Shown here: positions 17,150 through 26,198 of the stretch, piece by piece
How positions within the stretch are numbered: position 1 is the stretch's first letter
Layout of the letters: each line of letters begins with the position of its first letter
Assembly (NCBI RefSeq): GCF_029674545.1
Contig: NZ_CP121354.1
Coordinates: 2,737,001-2,801,000, forward strand
Direction of reading: 5' to 3'
DNA from: Mesorhizobium sp. WSM4904
Lineage (GTDB): Bacteria; Pseudomonadota; Alphaproteobacteria; Rhizobiales; Rhizobiaceae
Length of the DNA: 64,000 nucleotides
Notes under the pieces: generated by a model
The model's database searches: none
Told to the model about the DNA's origin: nothing
The model's input: only the letters and a program-made list of their open reading frames with translations
Translations under genes and position numbers: made by a program

Positions 17150-17551
17150 ATGCGATTTCTTGCGGCAATCGTTTCGCGGCGGGGCTCTGTCGCCCTGCTT
17201 CTGTCGGTATTGCTGGCGGCCTGCACCGTGGTGGTCGATGAAGGTCCGCGTCCACGCCCGCCGAGGCCGCATCCGCAACTCTGCACCATGCAATATGCAC
17301 CGGTCTGCGCACGGCGCGGCGGCGACCGCCAGACCTTCGCCAATGCCTGCCAGGCCGAGAGGGCAGGGTATCGCATCGTGCGCGACGGCCCTTGCCGCGA
17401 CGGCGGTGGCGGTGGAGGCGGCGAGCAAACCTTCTGCACCCGCGAATATGCGCCGGTTTGCGCCAGGCGTCATGGCGAGGTTCGCACCTTCCCGAATGCA
17501 TGCGAGGCCCGCGCGGCGGACTACCGCATCATCGGCAACGGGCCTTGCTAG
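17150..17551 (+). CDS. Lipoprotein with two Kazal-type inhibitor domains
   Basis: The 133 residues have a lipoprotein signal (LLLSVLLAAC, lipid-modified Cys about 25), a Pro/Arg-rich spacer, and two Kazal-like domains joined by a Gly linker: CTMQYAPVCAR...TFANAC...YRIVRDGPC (about 45-83) and CTREYAPVCAR...TFPNAC...YRIIGNGPC (about 96-133). Each keeps the C-x-x-x-Y-x-P-V-C spacing and the final GPC. Kazal domains are known as serine-protease inhibitors; the bacterial role is not established. GGAGAGGGACCC precedes the ATG. The domains are so alike that internal duplication is likely. Confidence 0.88.
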   Translation: MRFLAAIVSRRGSVALLLSVLLAACTVVVDEGPRPRPPRPHPQLCTMQYAPVCARRGGDRQTFANACQAERAGYRIVRDGPCRDGGGGGGGEQTFCTREYAPVCARRHGEVRTFPNACEARAADYRIIGNGPC

Positions 17552-17739
17552 CGAGATCGGGTTCGCGCCCCGCGTTGCGGGAGTTCCGCCGGAGCGCTAG
17601 CCATACACTTGCATCTCCCGCCCGCTTGGCTTAGGTCCGGCGGGAGGATAAACACGGCAGGTTTCCCATTAACAGAGATCAGAGAAGAGCGGCGGGCGCG
17701 AGTGGCAAAGCCGGTTCGGCGAGCCCGCTCGATCCCTAT

Positions 17740-19374
17740 GTGCAGCGGGCACTGCAACTGCACCAGGCGGGTCGCCGCCAGGAAGCGGAGTCGCTTTATC
17801 GGCAGGTGCTGGGGCAGCAGCCGAACCATGCCGCGGCGCTGCATTTCCTCGGGCTTCTCCTGCATCAGACCGGCCGCAGCGAGGAAGGGCTCGACCTCAT
17901 CGAGCAATCGGTGACATTGCAACCCAGGAATGCCGATTTCCTCAACAATATGGGCACGGTCATGCGCGACCTCGGTCGCGTCGCCGCAGCCGTCGATTTC
18001 TTCCGCGGCGCGGTGGACATCCGCCCGGACCAATTGGCAGCGCGCGACAATCTCGGCTCGTCGCTGAAGCAGCTCGGCCAGTTCGAGGGCGCCGAGGAGA
18101 TTTTTCGCGGTACGATCGGCCGCAACCCGTTCCATGTCCGCGCCCGCATCGGCCTTGCCGAAACGCTGCAGGAAGCCGGGCGGCTGGACGAGGCGATCGC
18201 GCTCTTCCGCGAGTCGCTGTCGATCCGGCCGAAGGATGCGGAGCTGCTCTATGGGCTGGGCGTCGCCATGATGGAGAAGGGCAAGCTCGCCGAGGCCGCC
18301 GATCTTGCGCGCCAGGCGGTGGCGATCGCTCCGGCGATGGCGAAAGCCTGGCTTTTGCTGACCCAGGTCAAGCGCCAGTCCGAGCGCGATGCCGAACTTG
18401 CCGGCATGGAAGCCGAGCACGCCAAGGCGCCGCAAGACAGCCTTGCGCGCATGCAGCTTTCCTTCGGCCTCGGCAAGGCCAACGACGATCTGAAAGACTA
18501 TGGCCGCGCCTTCGACTATTTCGCCGAGGGCAACGCCATCCGCCGCAAGGGCATCGACTATGATCCGGTGCGGACGCGCGACGAGTTCGAGGCAATGAAG
18601 GCAGTCTTCGACAAGGCCTTCTTCGAGAAACACCGGCCGAGCGACATTTCCGACGATACGCCGATCTTCGTCGTCGGCATGCCGCGTTCCGGCACGACGC
18701 TGGTCGAGCAGATCATCGCCAGCCATCCTCAAGTCTATGGCGCCGGCGAGCTCAGCATCCTGAAGACGGCGGTCGGCAAGCAGTTTCCGATGAGCATGCC
18801 GGGCGGCTTTCCCTGGGGGATCGCCGACATGCCGGACAAGGCCTTCGCCGAGGCAGGCCAAGCCTATCTCGACATGCTGCACACCCGCTATCCGGGCTTC
18901 CGCCATGTCACCGACAAGATGCCGGGCAACTTCCTGCTGGTCGGCTTCCTGCACATGATGCTGCCGAAGGCCAAGATCGTGCATTGCGCGCGCGACGCGG
19001 CGGCCACGTGCCTGTCGATCTTCAAGGTGCATTTCCGCGGCGACAGCCACCGCTACGGCTACGATCTCGGCGAGCTCGCCGACTTCCATAACCTCTATGT
19101 CGACATCATGGCGCACTGGCACAAGGTGCTGCCCGGCGTCGTGCACGATGTGCGCTACGAGGATTTCGTCGCCGACCAGGAAGGGCAGACGCGGGCGCTG
19201 ATGGCGCATCTCGGCCTGCCATGGGACGACAAGGTGCTGTCGTTCCACGAGACCGACCGTCCGGTGCGCACGGCGTCCGCCGCGCAGGTGCGCCAGCCGA
19301 TGTATCAGGGCTCGATCGATCTTTGGAAGCGCTATGGCGACAGGCTGAAGCCGCTGCTCGACAAGCTGAACTAG
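17740..19374 (+). CDS. TPR-repeat sulfotransferase
   Basis: The N-terminal half (about residues 1-250) is a row of tetratricopeptide repeats (for example AALHFLGLLLHQTGRSEEGL and VRARIGLAETLQEAGRLDEA). The C-terminal half is a PAPS-dependent sulfotransferase with the 5'-phosphosulfate loop FVVGMPRSGTTLVEQIIASH, DKMPGNFLLVGFLH and a 3'-phosphate-binding segment CARDAAATCLSIFK. GTG at 17740 is the only conventional start and has no ribosome-binding site. The frame is open from 17635, and an ATT at 17668 would add 24 residues beginning NRDQRRAA. The sulfated acceptor is unknown. Confidence 0.88.
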   Translation: MQRALQLHQAGRRQEAESLYRQVLGQQPNHAAALHFLGLLLHQTGRSEEGLDLIEQSVTLQPRNADFLNNMGTVMRDLGRVAAAVDFFRGAVDIRPDQLAARDNLGSSLKQLGQFEGAEEIFRGTIGRNPFHVRARIGLAETLQEAGRLDEAIALFRESLSIRPKDAELLYGLGVAMMEKGKLAEAADLARQAVAIAPAMAKAWLLLTQVKRQSERDAELAGMEAEHAKAPQDSLARMQLSFGLGKANDDLKDYGRAFDYFAEGNAIRRKGIDYDPVRTRDEFEAMKAVFDKAFFEKHRPSDISDDTPIFVVGMPRSGTTLVEQIIASHPQVYGAGELSILKTAVGKQFPMSMPGGFPWGIADMPDKAFAEAGQAYLDMLHTRYPGFRHVTDKMPGNFLLVGFLHMMLPKAKIVHCARDAAATCLSIFKVHFRGDSHRYGYDLGELADFHNLYVDIMAHWHKVLPGVVHDVRYEDFVADQEGQTRALMAHLGLPWDDKVLSFHETDRPVRTASAAQVRQPMYQGSIDLWKRYGDRLKPLLDKLN

Positions 19375-19403
19375 CGCTCCGGTCGCTGGCCGAAGCGCCC
19401 GAA

Positions 19404-19598
19404 CGTCGTCATCCACGGGCGGAGCAGCCGCGAAGCGGCGTCGCGGAGACCCGAGGATCCATTCCGTGGCCTCACGCAAGGGGTAAGGCGTCGCAGAGCA
19501 GAGATCGTTCTGCACTGCGGTGACGCTCATAGGTAACGGAATGGATCCTATGGTCTCCGCCGCGTCGCTTCGCTCCTTGCTTCGCCATAGGATGACGA
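19404..19598. repeat. Long inverted repeat, about 195 bases
   Basis: A left arm (19404-19467, ending GGATCCATTCCGT) and a right arm (19536-19598, starting ACGGAATGGATCC) are imperfect inverted copies of about 60 bases around a central segment of about 70 bases. The ends read CGTCATCC and GGATGACG. It fills the space between the sulfotransferase and the DUF1428 gene and looks like a non-autonomous palindromic element. Confidence 0.65.
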
Positions 19599-19614
19599 AG
19601 CGAGGGACCGTGCC

Positions 19615-19968
19615 CTACAATTCGATGAACGGCTGGAAGCCGCCGAAGATCATGCGCTTGCCGTCGAACGGCATGGCAGACCAGTCCATCTTGAGACGTT
19701 CGTCGGCCATCACCTTGGCCATGACGGCGTCGCGGCTCTGCCTGGATTCGTAGACGATCCAGGCGAAGACGACGATCTCGTCCTCCTTGGCCTGCACGGC
19801 GCGCGGGAACGAGGTCAGTTCGCCGAACGGCACGTCGTCGCCGACGCATTCGACATAGGCAAGCGCACCATGCTCCATCCAGACGGCGCCGCCATTCTCA
19901 GCCATCTTCTTGTACGCATCGAGATTTGCCCTCGGCACGGCAAGCACGAAGCCATCGACATAGGACAT
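19615..19968 (-). CDS. DUF1428 family protein
   Basis: The 117 residues match the DUF1428 family of small alpha/beta-barrel proteins: a start MSYVDGFVLAVPRANLDAYK, a central GALAYVECVGDDVP, IVVFAWIVYESRQSRDAV and an ending GGFQPFIEL. The biochemical role of the family is not known. AAGGAGCTCACC precedes the ATG. It lies 101 bases after the VOC gene on the same strand and in a different frame, and such pairs are often adjacent, so co-transcription is likely. Confidence 0.88.
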   Translation of the reverse strand: MSYVDGFVLAVPRANLDAYKKMAENGGAVWMEHGALAYVECVGDDVPFGELTSFPRAVQAKEDEIVVFAWIVYESRQSRDAVMAKVMADERLKMDWSAMPFDGKRMIFGGFQPFIEL

Positions 19969-20069
19969 GGTGAGCTCCTTTGCTGAATAACGAGCGCCGG
20001 GTCGGCGGGGATACGACCCGGCGCGGGTGAGCGCGTCATCCCTGCAGGCGACGCTGCTCGCTAGGAAAT

Positions 20070-20486
20070 TCACTGCACCGGCGCGTTCATCGCCCAGGCG
20101 ACGCCGAAGGGATCCTTCACCTGGCCCCAGCGGTCGCCCCAGAACATCACCTGCAGCGGCGTGACGATTTCGCAGCCGGCATCCACCGCGCGCTGCCACC
20201 AGGCGTCGATGTCGTCGCTGCCCAGATGGAGCTGCAGCACGTACCCCTGCGCCGCCTGATGCGGATGGCCGTGCTCGGGATAGGCGTCGCCCAGCATCAG
20301 CGTCGAGCCGTTGACGTAGAGATGGATATGCATGGTCCGGCCTTTTTCGTCCGGCGGATAGGCAAAAACCTCCTCGGCCCCGAAAGCCTTCTTGTAGAAC
20401 TCGGCCGCCTTGATGGCGCCGTCGACCTGCAGATAAGGGGTCAGCCCGCCAAGCACTTTGGCGCGGGGTGGGGTCTGGTCGGTCAT
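20070..20486 (-). CDS. VOC-family protein, PhnB-like
   Basis: A 138-residue glyoxalase/bleomycin-resistance fold protein of the PhnB/YdcJ kind, with GLTPYLQVDGAIKAAEFYKK, LMLGDAYPEHG and a last segment WGDRWGQVKDPFGVAWAMN typical of the family. PhnB-type proteins lack clear enzyme activity; most are dimeric metal-site or ligand-binding folds. It is followed on the same strand by the DUF1428 gene. Confidence 0.88.
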   Translation of the reverse strand: MTDQTPPRAKVLGGLTPYLQVDGAIKAAEFYKKAFGAEEVFAYPPDEKGRTMHIHLYVNGSTLMLGDAYPEHGHPHQAAQGYVLQLHLGSDDIDAWWQRAVDAGCEIVTPLQVMFWGDRWGQVKDPFGVAWAMNAPVQ

Positions 20487-20644
20487 TTGCGTTTCCTCTT
20501 CGCGGGTTGATTTGGCCTTGCGTCAAAAGACGGACGAGGCGGCCGCAATCCTACACGGGTCGCAGAATTTTTTGGTGGGCCGGGCCTGGGCAGGCCAGGC
20601 GACCGACGAAGCCGGGTGATGGTCGCTCGGATGATGGCGCACTT

Positions 20645-20827
20645 TCAGATGACCTTGCTCGAGAAAGTGGCGGTGTAGCGGCTGTTGCGCGTGTCGAGAA
20701 TTTCCGGAAAGCCGATGTCCTTGCGCAATTCGTCCGGCAGCGAAAGCAGGATGCGTTCGCTGCGGTAGCGGGCGCGCGCCGTCGCATACCGATTGGCGAT
20801 GCGGCCGATGGATGACAGTATCGACAT
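20645..20827 (-). CDS. DUF1127-type small protein
   Basis: A 60-residue basic protein with the DUF1127 core LPDELRKDIGFPE near its middle. Small DUF1127 proteins are common in alphaproteobacteria; in Agrobacterium and Rhodobacter they have been linked to RNA turnover, nutrient uptake and stress. GGGAGAG lies upstream of the ATG. It stands alone between the VOC gene and the ABC-F gene. Confidence 0.75.
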   Translation of the reverse strand: MSILSSIGRIANRYATARARYRSERILLSLPDELRKDIGFPEILDTRNSRYTATFSSKVI

Positions 20828-20958
20828 GATGAACTCTCCCTGGTTGGTCCCGACATCGTGTCGGCACTCCTAGGACGAGGGGTACCGCGGCGATCCGACA
20901 GACCGCCTGGATTTTTTTTCATGCGCGTTTCCTGCGGCCAGAAGGCCGGCCCGTAACG

Positions 20959-20993
20959 AGCAGTCCAGCGTGTCACGGAAACGCTGAACTGCT
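20959..20993. repeat. Short palindromic repeat after the ABC-F gene
   Basis: AGCAGTCCAGCGT (20959-20971) and ACGCTGAACTGCT (20981-20993) are inverted copies with one wobble position around a nine-base loop. It is 12 bases beyond the ABC-F stop and may serve as its transcription end. Confidence 0.55.
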
Positions 20994-21004
20994 CTAACAC
21001 GGTC

Positions 21005-22528
21005 TCAGCCGGGTTCGGCCACCGAGCCGAAGAACGCCTCCGGGCTGTCGACTTCGACCAGCCGCCGCTTCTCGATCAACCAGAACCGGTTGCCGATCGC
21101 GCGGATGAAGGAGCGGTCGTGCGAGGCGAGCAGGCAGCTCGCCTGATGCCTCAGGAGTTCCTCTTCCAGCGCCTCCTGGCCGTCGATGTCGAGGTGGTTG
21201 GTCGGCTCGTCGAGCAGATAGAAATTGGGGTTGATCAGCCGCAGCACCAGCATCATCAGCCTCGATCGCTGCCCGCCCGACAGGGCGCCGATCTTTCTCT
21301 CCTGCATCTCGATGGCGACGCCAGCGCCGGCGAGCAGCGAACGCGCCCGCGGCTCGCCGACCTCGAAGCGGCGCGAGACCACCGCCAGTGGTGTGTCGTC
21401 GCCGCTTATGCCTGACAGCGCCTGGTCGCTGTAGCCGAGAACGGTCGAGGGCGTCACCTTGACGTTCCGGGCCGTTCCGGGGTCGGCGATGGCGTTGCGG
21501 ACCATATCGATGAAGCGCGACTTGCCGACACCATTGCGACCAAGCAGCACAATACGATCGCCCTGGCAGATATGGCGCTTGCCGGTCGTGAAGAGCAGCG
21601 TGCCGTCGGGCGTTTCGACCGCCGCGTCGTCAAGCGTGATCAGCACCTTGGCGTGGGTGCCGCGGTTCGCCAATCGGATCGCGCCGGCCGAGCGCTCGCG
21701 ATGCGCCTGCACCGCCGCATCTTCCAATCGCTCGGCCCGTTCCTTGAGCTGTTTGGTTTTCACAGTCAGCAGATCGCTGCCGGAATTGATGCCGATGTTG
21801 TTGAGTTTGGCGGCCTGCCGGCGCAGCTGCTGAGCCACCTTCATGTCGCGCTCGAACTTGCGCGCCGTCGAGGCATCGACCTCGTCGAGCGCCCGCCTGG
21901 CGCGCGAATAGGGCAGCGAAAACACCGGCGATTCTTCCGGGCGCAGGAACAGCGTGCGGTTGGTGGTGGCGTCAAGGAAAGCGCGGTCATGGCTGGCGAT
22001 AATCACCGGCACTTCACGCGACAGCGTGTTGAGCCAGGTTTCCAACTGGCCGATCTTGGCGAGGTCGAGATGGTTGGTCGGCTCGTCAAGCAGAAGCACG
22101 TCCGGGTCGGTCACCCAGACGCGGGCGATCAGCGCCAGCCGCTGCCAGCCGCCGCTCAAGGCCCGCATCGGCCTGTCGCGCATATCCTCGGGCACGTCGA
22201 GCGAATCCAGCACCACGTCGACGCGCCAGCGCTCGCTGTCGGCCCGCTCGGGCGGCAAGGCATCCGCAACCAACTGATGGAAGCTGCGGTCGAGCAGCGC
22301 GTCGGGGGCGGATTGCTCGACATGGCCGACGCGCAGCCCGCGCGACCGGGTGATATCCCCGGCGGTGGGTTCGAGCTCACCGGCCAGGCATCTGAGCAAA
22401 GTGGATTTGCCACGACCGTTGGCCGCGACGATGCCCACACGGTCGCCGGCGCCGATGGTGAGATCGAGGTTGGAGAAGAGCGGCGCACTCATGGTAACGC
22501 CGAGGGATTTGAGGCTGATCAGGGCCAT
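21005..22528 (-). CDS. ABC-F family ATPase
   Basis: The 507 residues contain two ABC ATPase domains without membrane segments. Domain 1 has AANGRGKST (Walker A), LSGGWQRLAL and VLLLDEPTNHLD; domain 2 has LGRNGVGKSR, LSGGQRSRLMML and FYLLDEPTNHLD. A charged linker of about 80 residues (about 205-285, RKFERDMKVAQQLRRQAAKL) lies between them. ABC-F proteins bind the ribosome E site or act in translation quality control; some give antibiotic resistance. The subfamily cannot be fixed here. It is a single-gene unit. Confidence 0.92.
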   Translation of the reverse strand: MALISLKSLGVTMSAPLFSNLDLTIGAGDRVGIVAANGRGKSTLLRCLAGELEPTAGDITRSRGLRVGHVEQSAPDALLDRSFHQLVADALPPERADSERWRVDVVLDSLDVPEDMRDRPMRALSGGWQRLALIARVWVTDPDVLLLDEPTNHLDLAKIGQLETWLNTLSREVPVIIASHDRAFLDATTNRTLFLRPEESPVFSLPYSRARRALDEVDASTARKFERDMKVAQQLRRQAAKLNNIGINSGSDLLTVKTKQLKERAERLEDAAVQAHRERSAGAIRLANRGTHAKVLITLDDAAVETPDGTLLFTTGKRHICQGDRIVLLGRNGVGKSRFIDMVRNAIADPGTARNVKVTPSTVLGYSDQALSGISGDDTPLAVVSRRFEVGEPRARSLLAGAGVAIEMQERKIGALSGGQRSRLMMLVLRLINPNFYLLDEPTNHLDIDGQEALEEELLRHQASCLLASHDRSFIRAIGNRFWLIEKRRLVEVDSPEAFFGSVAEPG

Positions 22529-22966
22529 GTCGATTTCTCTGGTCTTGCCGGAGTCCGGCTCAATGCACTTTGACGGTGCGCCGGCAGGCCATCAGGCCAA
22601 GCTCAGCGGCACCACGAAGGGCAGACCAAAAAATCGAGCGGGGAAATTCCCGGACCGTCCGGTCAGCCCTGCAAGCAAGCTCGCAGGGCACAAATCGGGC
22701 CGCGCTGACGATGGTGATCGATAGACACGCAGCCCTCCTTTCCAGACTTCGAGTTGGGGAATGGCTACAACAGGGGAGGGGCCGGTGGCAAGGGGCGGTG
22801 GAGGAGTTCCCTTCTCCCCTTGTGGGAGAAGGTGGCCTCGCGAAGCGAGGTCGGATGAGGGGTGCTCCAGATGGCACCAACGTCTCACTCCGCTGGAATA
22901 CCCCTCATCCGTCTCGGCGCTGCGCGCCGATCCACCTTCTCCCACAAGGGGAGAAGGAAGAAGGTG
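22529..22966. other. Gap between uvrB and the ABC-F gene
   Basis: No gene is evident in these 438 bases. The left half should hold the ABC-F promoter. The right half is a long palindromic repeat (22810-22957) that ends ten bases from the uvrB stop. Confidence 0.5.
22810..22957. repeat. Palindromic repeat of about 148 bases next to uvrB
   Basis: The outer arms are CCTTCTCCCCTTGTGGGAGA and its complement at 22938-22957; inner arms repeat GGATGAGGGGT / ACCCCTCATCC. Small palindromes (CTCGCGAAGCGAG, GGCGCTGCGCGCC) lie inside each arm. Elements of this type are widely scattered between rhizobial genes. Confidence 0.7.
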
Positions 22967-25900
22967 CTACCTTCCCGGCCGCCCCGTCTTGCTCGGACGC
23001 CGCTTTTGGCGGCGCTCGTCGGCCGGGTCTTCGTAGGAGCCGATTCCGGCGCGTTGACGAACAATTGGCTTGTCGTCCTTCGCGCCCCGTTCGGTCTCGC
23101 CAGTTCCCGAGATTGGCTGCGGCTTGGCCGGCTTCTTTCCCTCGACAGGTTTTTCGGTGCGGCGCACCGTCATCTCGTCGAGCGAGTTCTTTCGGAACAG
23201 AGGCTTGGTGCGGTCGCCGGGAATGCCGAAATCCGAGCCGTGCGCTTCCTGCGCCGACTGCTTCTTGAACAGCGAGCGCGAGACGGCGCCGGCCGGCGTC
23301 GGCATGTCGGTGCCGGGTCCCATGTCGTCGATCGACGGCTTGGCGAACAGCGGCTTCTTCACCGGCACGGCGCCATCGGCGCCCATCTCGTCGAGATGCG
23401 GTTTGCGGAACATGTTGGGCCGGGCAGCCCTGGCCGCCTCTTCGGCGGCGCGTGCTTCGTCGAGCCTGCGGAAACGCTCCTGTTCCTCGGCTGTACGATG
23501 TCTGGCCACGCCCTTGTTGTGCCTGCCCTTTTCGCGGCCTGATGCGGGGCTTTGGCTTTCCACCTCACGCGCCAGCGGATCGTCGGAGATGGCAAGCTCC
23601 ATATCGCGCAGCCGCTTGATTTCGTCGCGGATGCGGGCCGCCTTCTCGAAGTCGAGATTGGCGGCGGCATCGCGCATCTGCTTGTCGAGCGCCTCGAGAT
23701 GGGTTTTCAAATTGTTGCCGATCATGGCGCCGGCATCGTCGGTGAACTGCGAGATGTCGGCGCGCACGTGGTCCTTCTCGTAGACCGAGTCGAGGATGTC
23801 GGCGATGCGCGACTTGACCGATTCCGGCGTGATGCCGTTGGCGGCGTTCCACTCCATCTGCTTCTCGCGGCGGCGGTTGGTCTCGGCCATCGCCCGCTCC
23901 ATCGAGCCGGTGATCTGGTCTGCGTAGAGGATGACCTTGCCGTCGACGTTGCGCGCGGCGCGGCCGATGGTCTGGATCAGCGAGGTTTCCGAGCGCAGGA
24001 ACCCTTCCTTGTCGGCGTCGAGAATGGCGACGAAGCCGCATTCGGGAATGTCGAGGCCCTCGCGCAAAAGGTTGATGCCGACCAGCACGTCGAAGGCGCC
24101 GAGGCGCAGGTCGCGCAGGATCTCGATGCGCTCCAGTGTGTCGATATCGGAGTGCATATAGCGGACGCGAATGCCGTTCTCGTGCAGGTATTCAGTCAGA
24201 TCCTCGGCCATGCGTTTGGTCAGAACCGTGACCAGCGTGCGGTAGCCGAGCTTCGTGGTTTCGCGGATCTCGCCGACGACATCGTCGACCTGGCTCTTGG
24301 CCGGGCGCACCTCGACCGGCGGGTCGATCAGGCCGGTCGGGCGGATGACCTGCTCCGCGAAGACACCGCCGGACTGGTCGAGCTCCCAGCCGCCCGGCGT
24401 CGCCGAAACGGCGATCGACAGCGGGCGCATCGCGTCCCACTCCTCGAAGCGCAGCGGCCGGTTGTCCATGCAGGAGGGCAGGCGGAAGCCATACTCGGCC
24501 AGCGTCGCCTTGCGGCGGAAGTCGCCGCGATACATGCCGCCGATCTGCGGCACGGTGACGTGGCTCTCGTCGATGAAGATCAGGGCATTGTCCGGCACAT
24601 ATTCGAACAAGGTGGGCGGCGGCTCGCCCGGCTGACGTCCAGTGAGATAGCGCGAATAGTTCTCGATGCCGGCGCAGGAGCCGGTCGCTTCCAACATCTC
24701 CAGATCGAAGCGGGTGCGCTGCTCGAGTCGCTGTGCTTCCAGCAAACGGCCAGCCTTTTCAAGCTCCTGCAGGCGGTATTGCAGTTCTTCCTTGATCGAC
24801 TTGATGGCCTGATTCAACGTCGGGCGCGGCGTCACATAGTGCGAATTGGCGTAGATCTTGACGCTCTTCAGCTCGCCGGTCTTCTGGCCGGTCAGCGGAT
24901 CGAACTCGGTGATCGCCTCGATCTCGTCGCCGAACATCGAGATGCGCCAGGCGCGATCCTCCAAGTGGGCGGGGAAGATCTCGATCGTGTCGCCGCGCAC
25001 GCGGAACGAGCCGCGCACGAAGTTGACGTCCTGGCGCTTGTACTGCTGGGCGACGAGGTCGGCGAGCAGGGCGCGCTGGTCGAGCCGGTCGCCGACCTGC
25101 ATCTGGAAGGTCATCGCCGTATAGGTCTCGACCGAGCCGATACCGTAGATACAGGAAACCGAAGCGACGATGATGACGTCGTCGCGCTCCAGCAGCGAGC
25201 GCGTCGCCGAGTGGCGCATGCGGTCGATCTGCTCGTTGATCGAGGATTCCTTCTCGATATAGGTGTCGGTGCGCGGGACGTAGGCTTCGGGCTGGTAATA
25301 GTCGTAGTAGGAGACGAAATACTCGACCGCGTTCTCCGGGAAGAACTTCTTGAACTCGGCATAGAGCTGCGCGGCCAGCGTCTTGTTGGGCGCCAGGATC
25401 AGGGCAGGGCGCTGCGTCTCCTCGATAACCTTGGCCATGGTGAAGGTCTTGCCGGAGCCGGTGACGCCGAGCAGCACCTGGGTGCGGTCGTTCTGGTCGA
25501 CGCCCTCGACAAGGTCCTTGATCGCGGTCGGCTGGTCGCCGGCCGGCTCGAAATCCGAAACCATCTTGATGGCGATGCCGCCTTCCGACTTCTCCGGTCG
25601 CGCAGGACGGTGAGGCGTCCAGAGCTGTCCATCCTTGTGCAGCGGATTGCCGGATTCGATCAGCTTCGACAGTGCCGCGACCGTAGCGGTCACGCCGCTC
25701 GAGGAAACCGTCTCGGCGTCCTCCAGGCTGATGTCGAGGCCAGCGACCGGGTTGAGGCCGGCGGCCGCGCGCTCCTTCGCCGAGGCCGCGCCGCCCATCG
25801 AGGTGCCGCGCGCCGTGCGACCGGGCGCCGAGGAGCGCTCGGGGATCTTCTTCGGGGCTTTTGCCTTCGGCTGCTTTTGCGCCTCGCGCTCGATTTGCCC

Positions 25901-26080
25901 GGCCCAATCGGAGATCGAGCCGGTCAGCGGCACGCCGGAGAACTCGCTCTGCGGCGCTTCGGAAAAGCCGCCGGGCTTCAACGGCTCGGCAGCGTCGAGG
26001 AATTCGGTCAGCGGGCTGCGCCGTTTCGGCGCGCCATCTTGCGCCGGCGAGGGCGTTTTCTTGTCGGTGCGTTTGGCCAT
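22967..26080 (-). CDS. uvrB: Excinuclease ABC subunit B with long extra ends
   Basis: UvrB is the damage-verifying helicase-like subunit of nucleotide excision repair. The core begins at about residue 168 with Walker A GVTGSGKT (205-212) and contains the beta-hairpin region [20 protein letters not shown] and later helicase motifs such as [18 protein letters not shown]. The UvrC-binding UVR motif lies in [20 protein letters not shown]. At 1037 residues it is far longer than the roughly 670 of E. coli: about 165 extra residues in front and about 200 behind. The C-terminal tail carries a short motif four times, for example [11 protein letters not shown] and [10 protein letters not shown]. Both tails look disordered. 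Confidence 0.95.
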   Translation of the reverse strand: MAKRTDKKTPSPAQDGAPKRRSPLTEFLDAAEPLKPGGFSEAPQSEFSGVPLTGSISDWAGQIEREAQKQPKAKAPKKIPERSSAPGRTARGTSMGGAASAKERAAAGLNPVAGLDISLEDAETVSSSGVTATVAALSKLIESGNPLHKDGQLWTPHRPARPEKSEGGIAIKMVSDFEPAGDQPTAIKDLVEGVDQNDRTQVLLGVTGSGKTFTMAKVIEETQRPALILAPNKTLAAQLYAEFKKFFPENAVEYFVSYYDYYQPEAYVPRTDTYIEKESSINEQIDRMRHSATRSLLERDDVIIVASVSCIYGIGSVETYTAMTFQMQVGDRLDQRALLADLVAQQYKRQDVNFVRGSFRVRGDTIEIFPAHLEDRAWRISMFGDEIEAITEFDPLTGQKTGELKSVKIYANSHYVTPRPTLNQAIKSIKEELQYRLQELEKAGRLLEAQRLEQRTRFDLEMLEATGSCAGIENYSRYLTGRQPGEPPPTLFEYVPDNALIFIDESHVTVPQIGGMYRGDFRRKATLAEYGFRLPSCMDNRPLRFEEWDAMRPLSIAVSATPGGWELDQSGGVFAEQVIRPTGLIDPPVEVRPAKSQVDDVVGEIRETTKLGYRTLVTVLTKRMAEDLTEYLHENGIRVRYMHSDIDTLERIEILRDLRLGAFDVLVGINLLREGLDIPECGFVAILDADKEGFLRSETSLIQTIGRAARNVDGKVILYADQITGSMERAMAETNRRREKQMEWNAANGITPESVKSRIADILDSVYEKDHVRADISQFTDDAGAMIGNNLKTHLEALDKQMRDAAANLDFEKAARIRDEIKRLRDMELAISDDPLAREVESQSPASGREKGRHNKGVARHRTAEEQERFRRLDEARAAEEAARAARPNMFRKPHLDEMGADGAVPVKKPLFAKPSIDDMGPGTDMPTPAGAVSRSLFKKQSAQEAHGSDFGIPGDRTKPLFRKNSLDEMTVRRTEKPVEGKKPAKPQPISGTGETERGAKDDKPIVRQRAGIGSYEDPADERRQKRRPSKTGRPGR

Positions 26081-26198
26081 GAGCCGAATATGGGAGGACT
26101 CGGCCGAAATGGAAAGAGCCGAGTGAACCGGCGCGCGCGCCCTGCCGTGGCTGCTGACAGAAGGCTGTCAGGAGGTATGTCGCACGCGCCGTTTCGCC

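Noticed and set aside
19615..20526. A single 303-codon gene covering the VOC and DUF1428 genes
   Set aside because: The VOC gene uses another frame with a clear family match; only the DUF1428 part of this frame is coding.
22810..22957. Intrinsic terminator of uvrB
   Set aside because: The palindrome is long and internally repeated with no T-run after it on the minus strand, which fits an interspersed repeat better.
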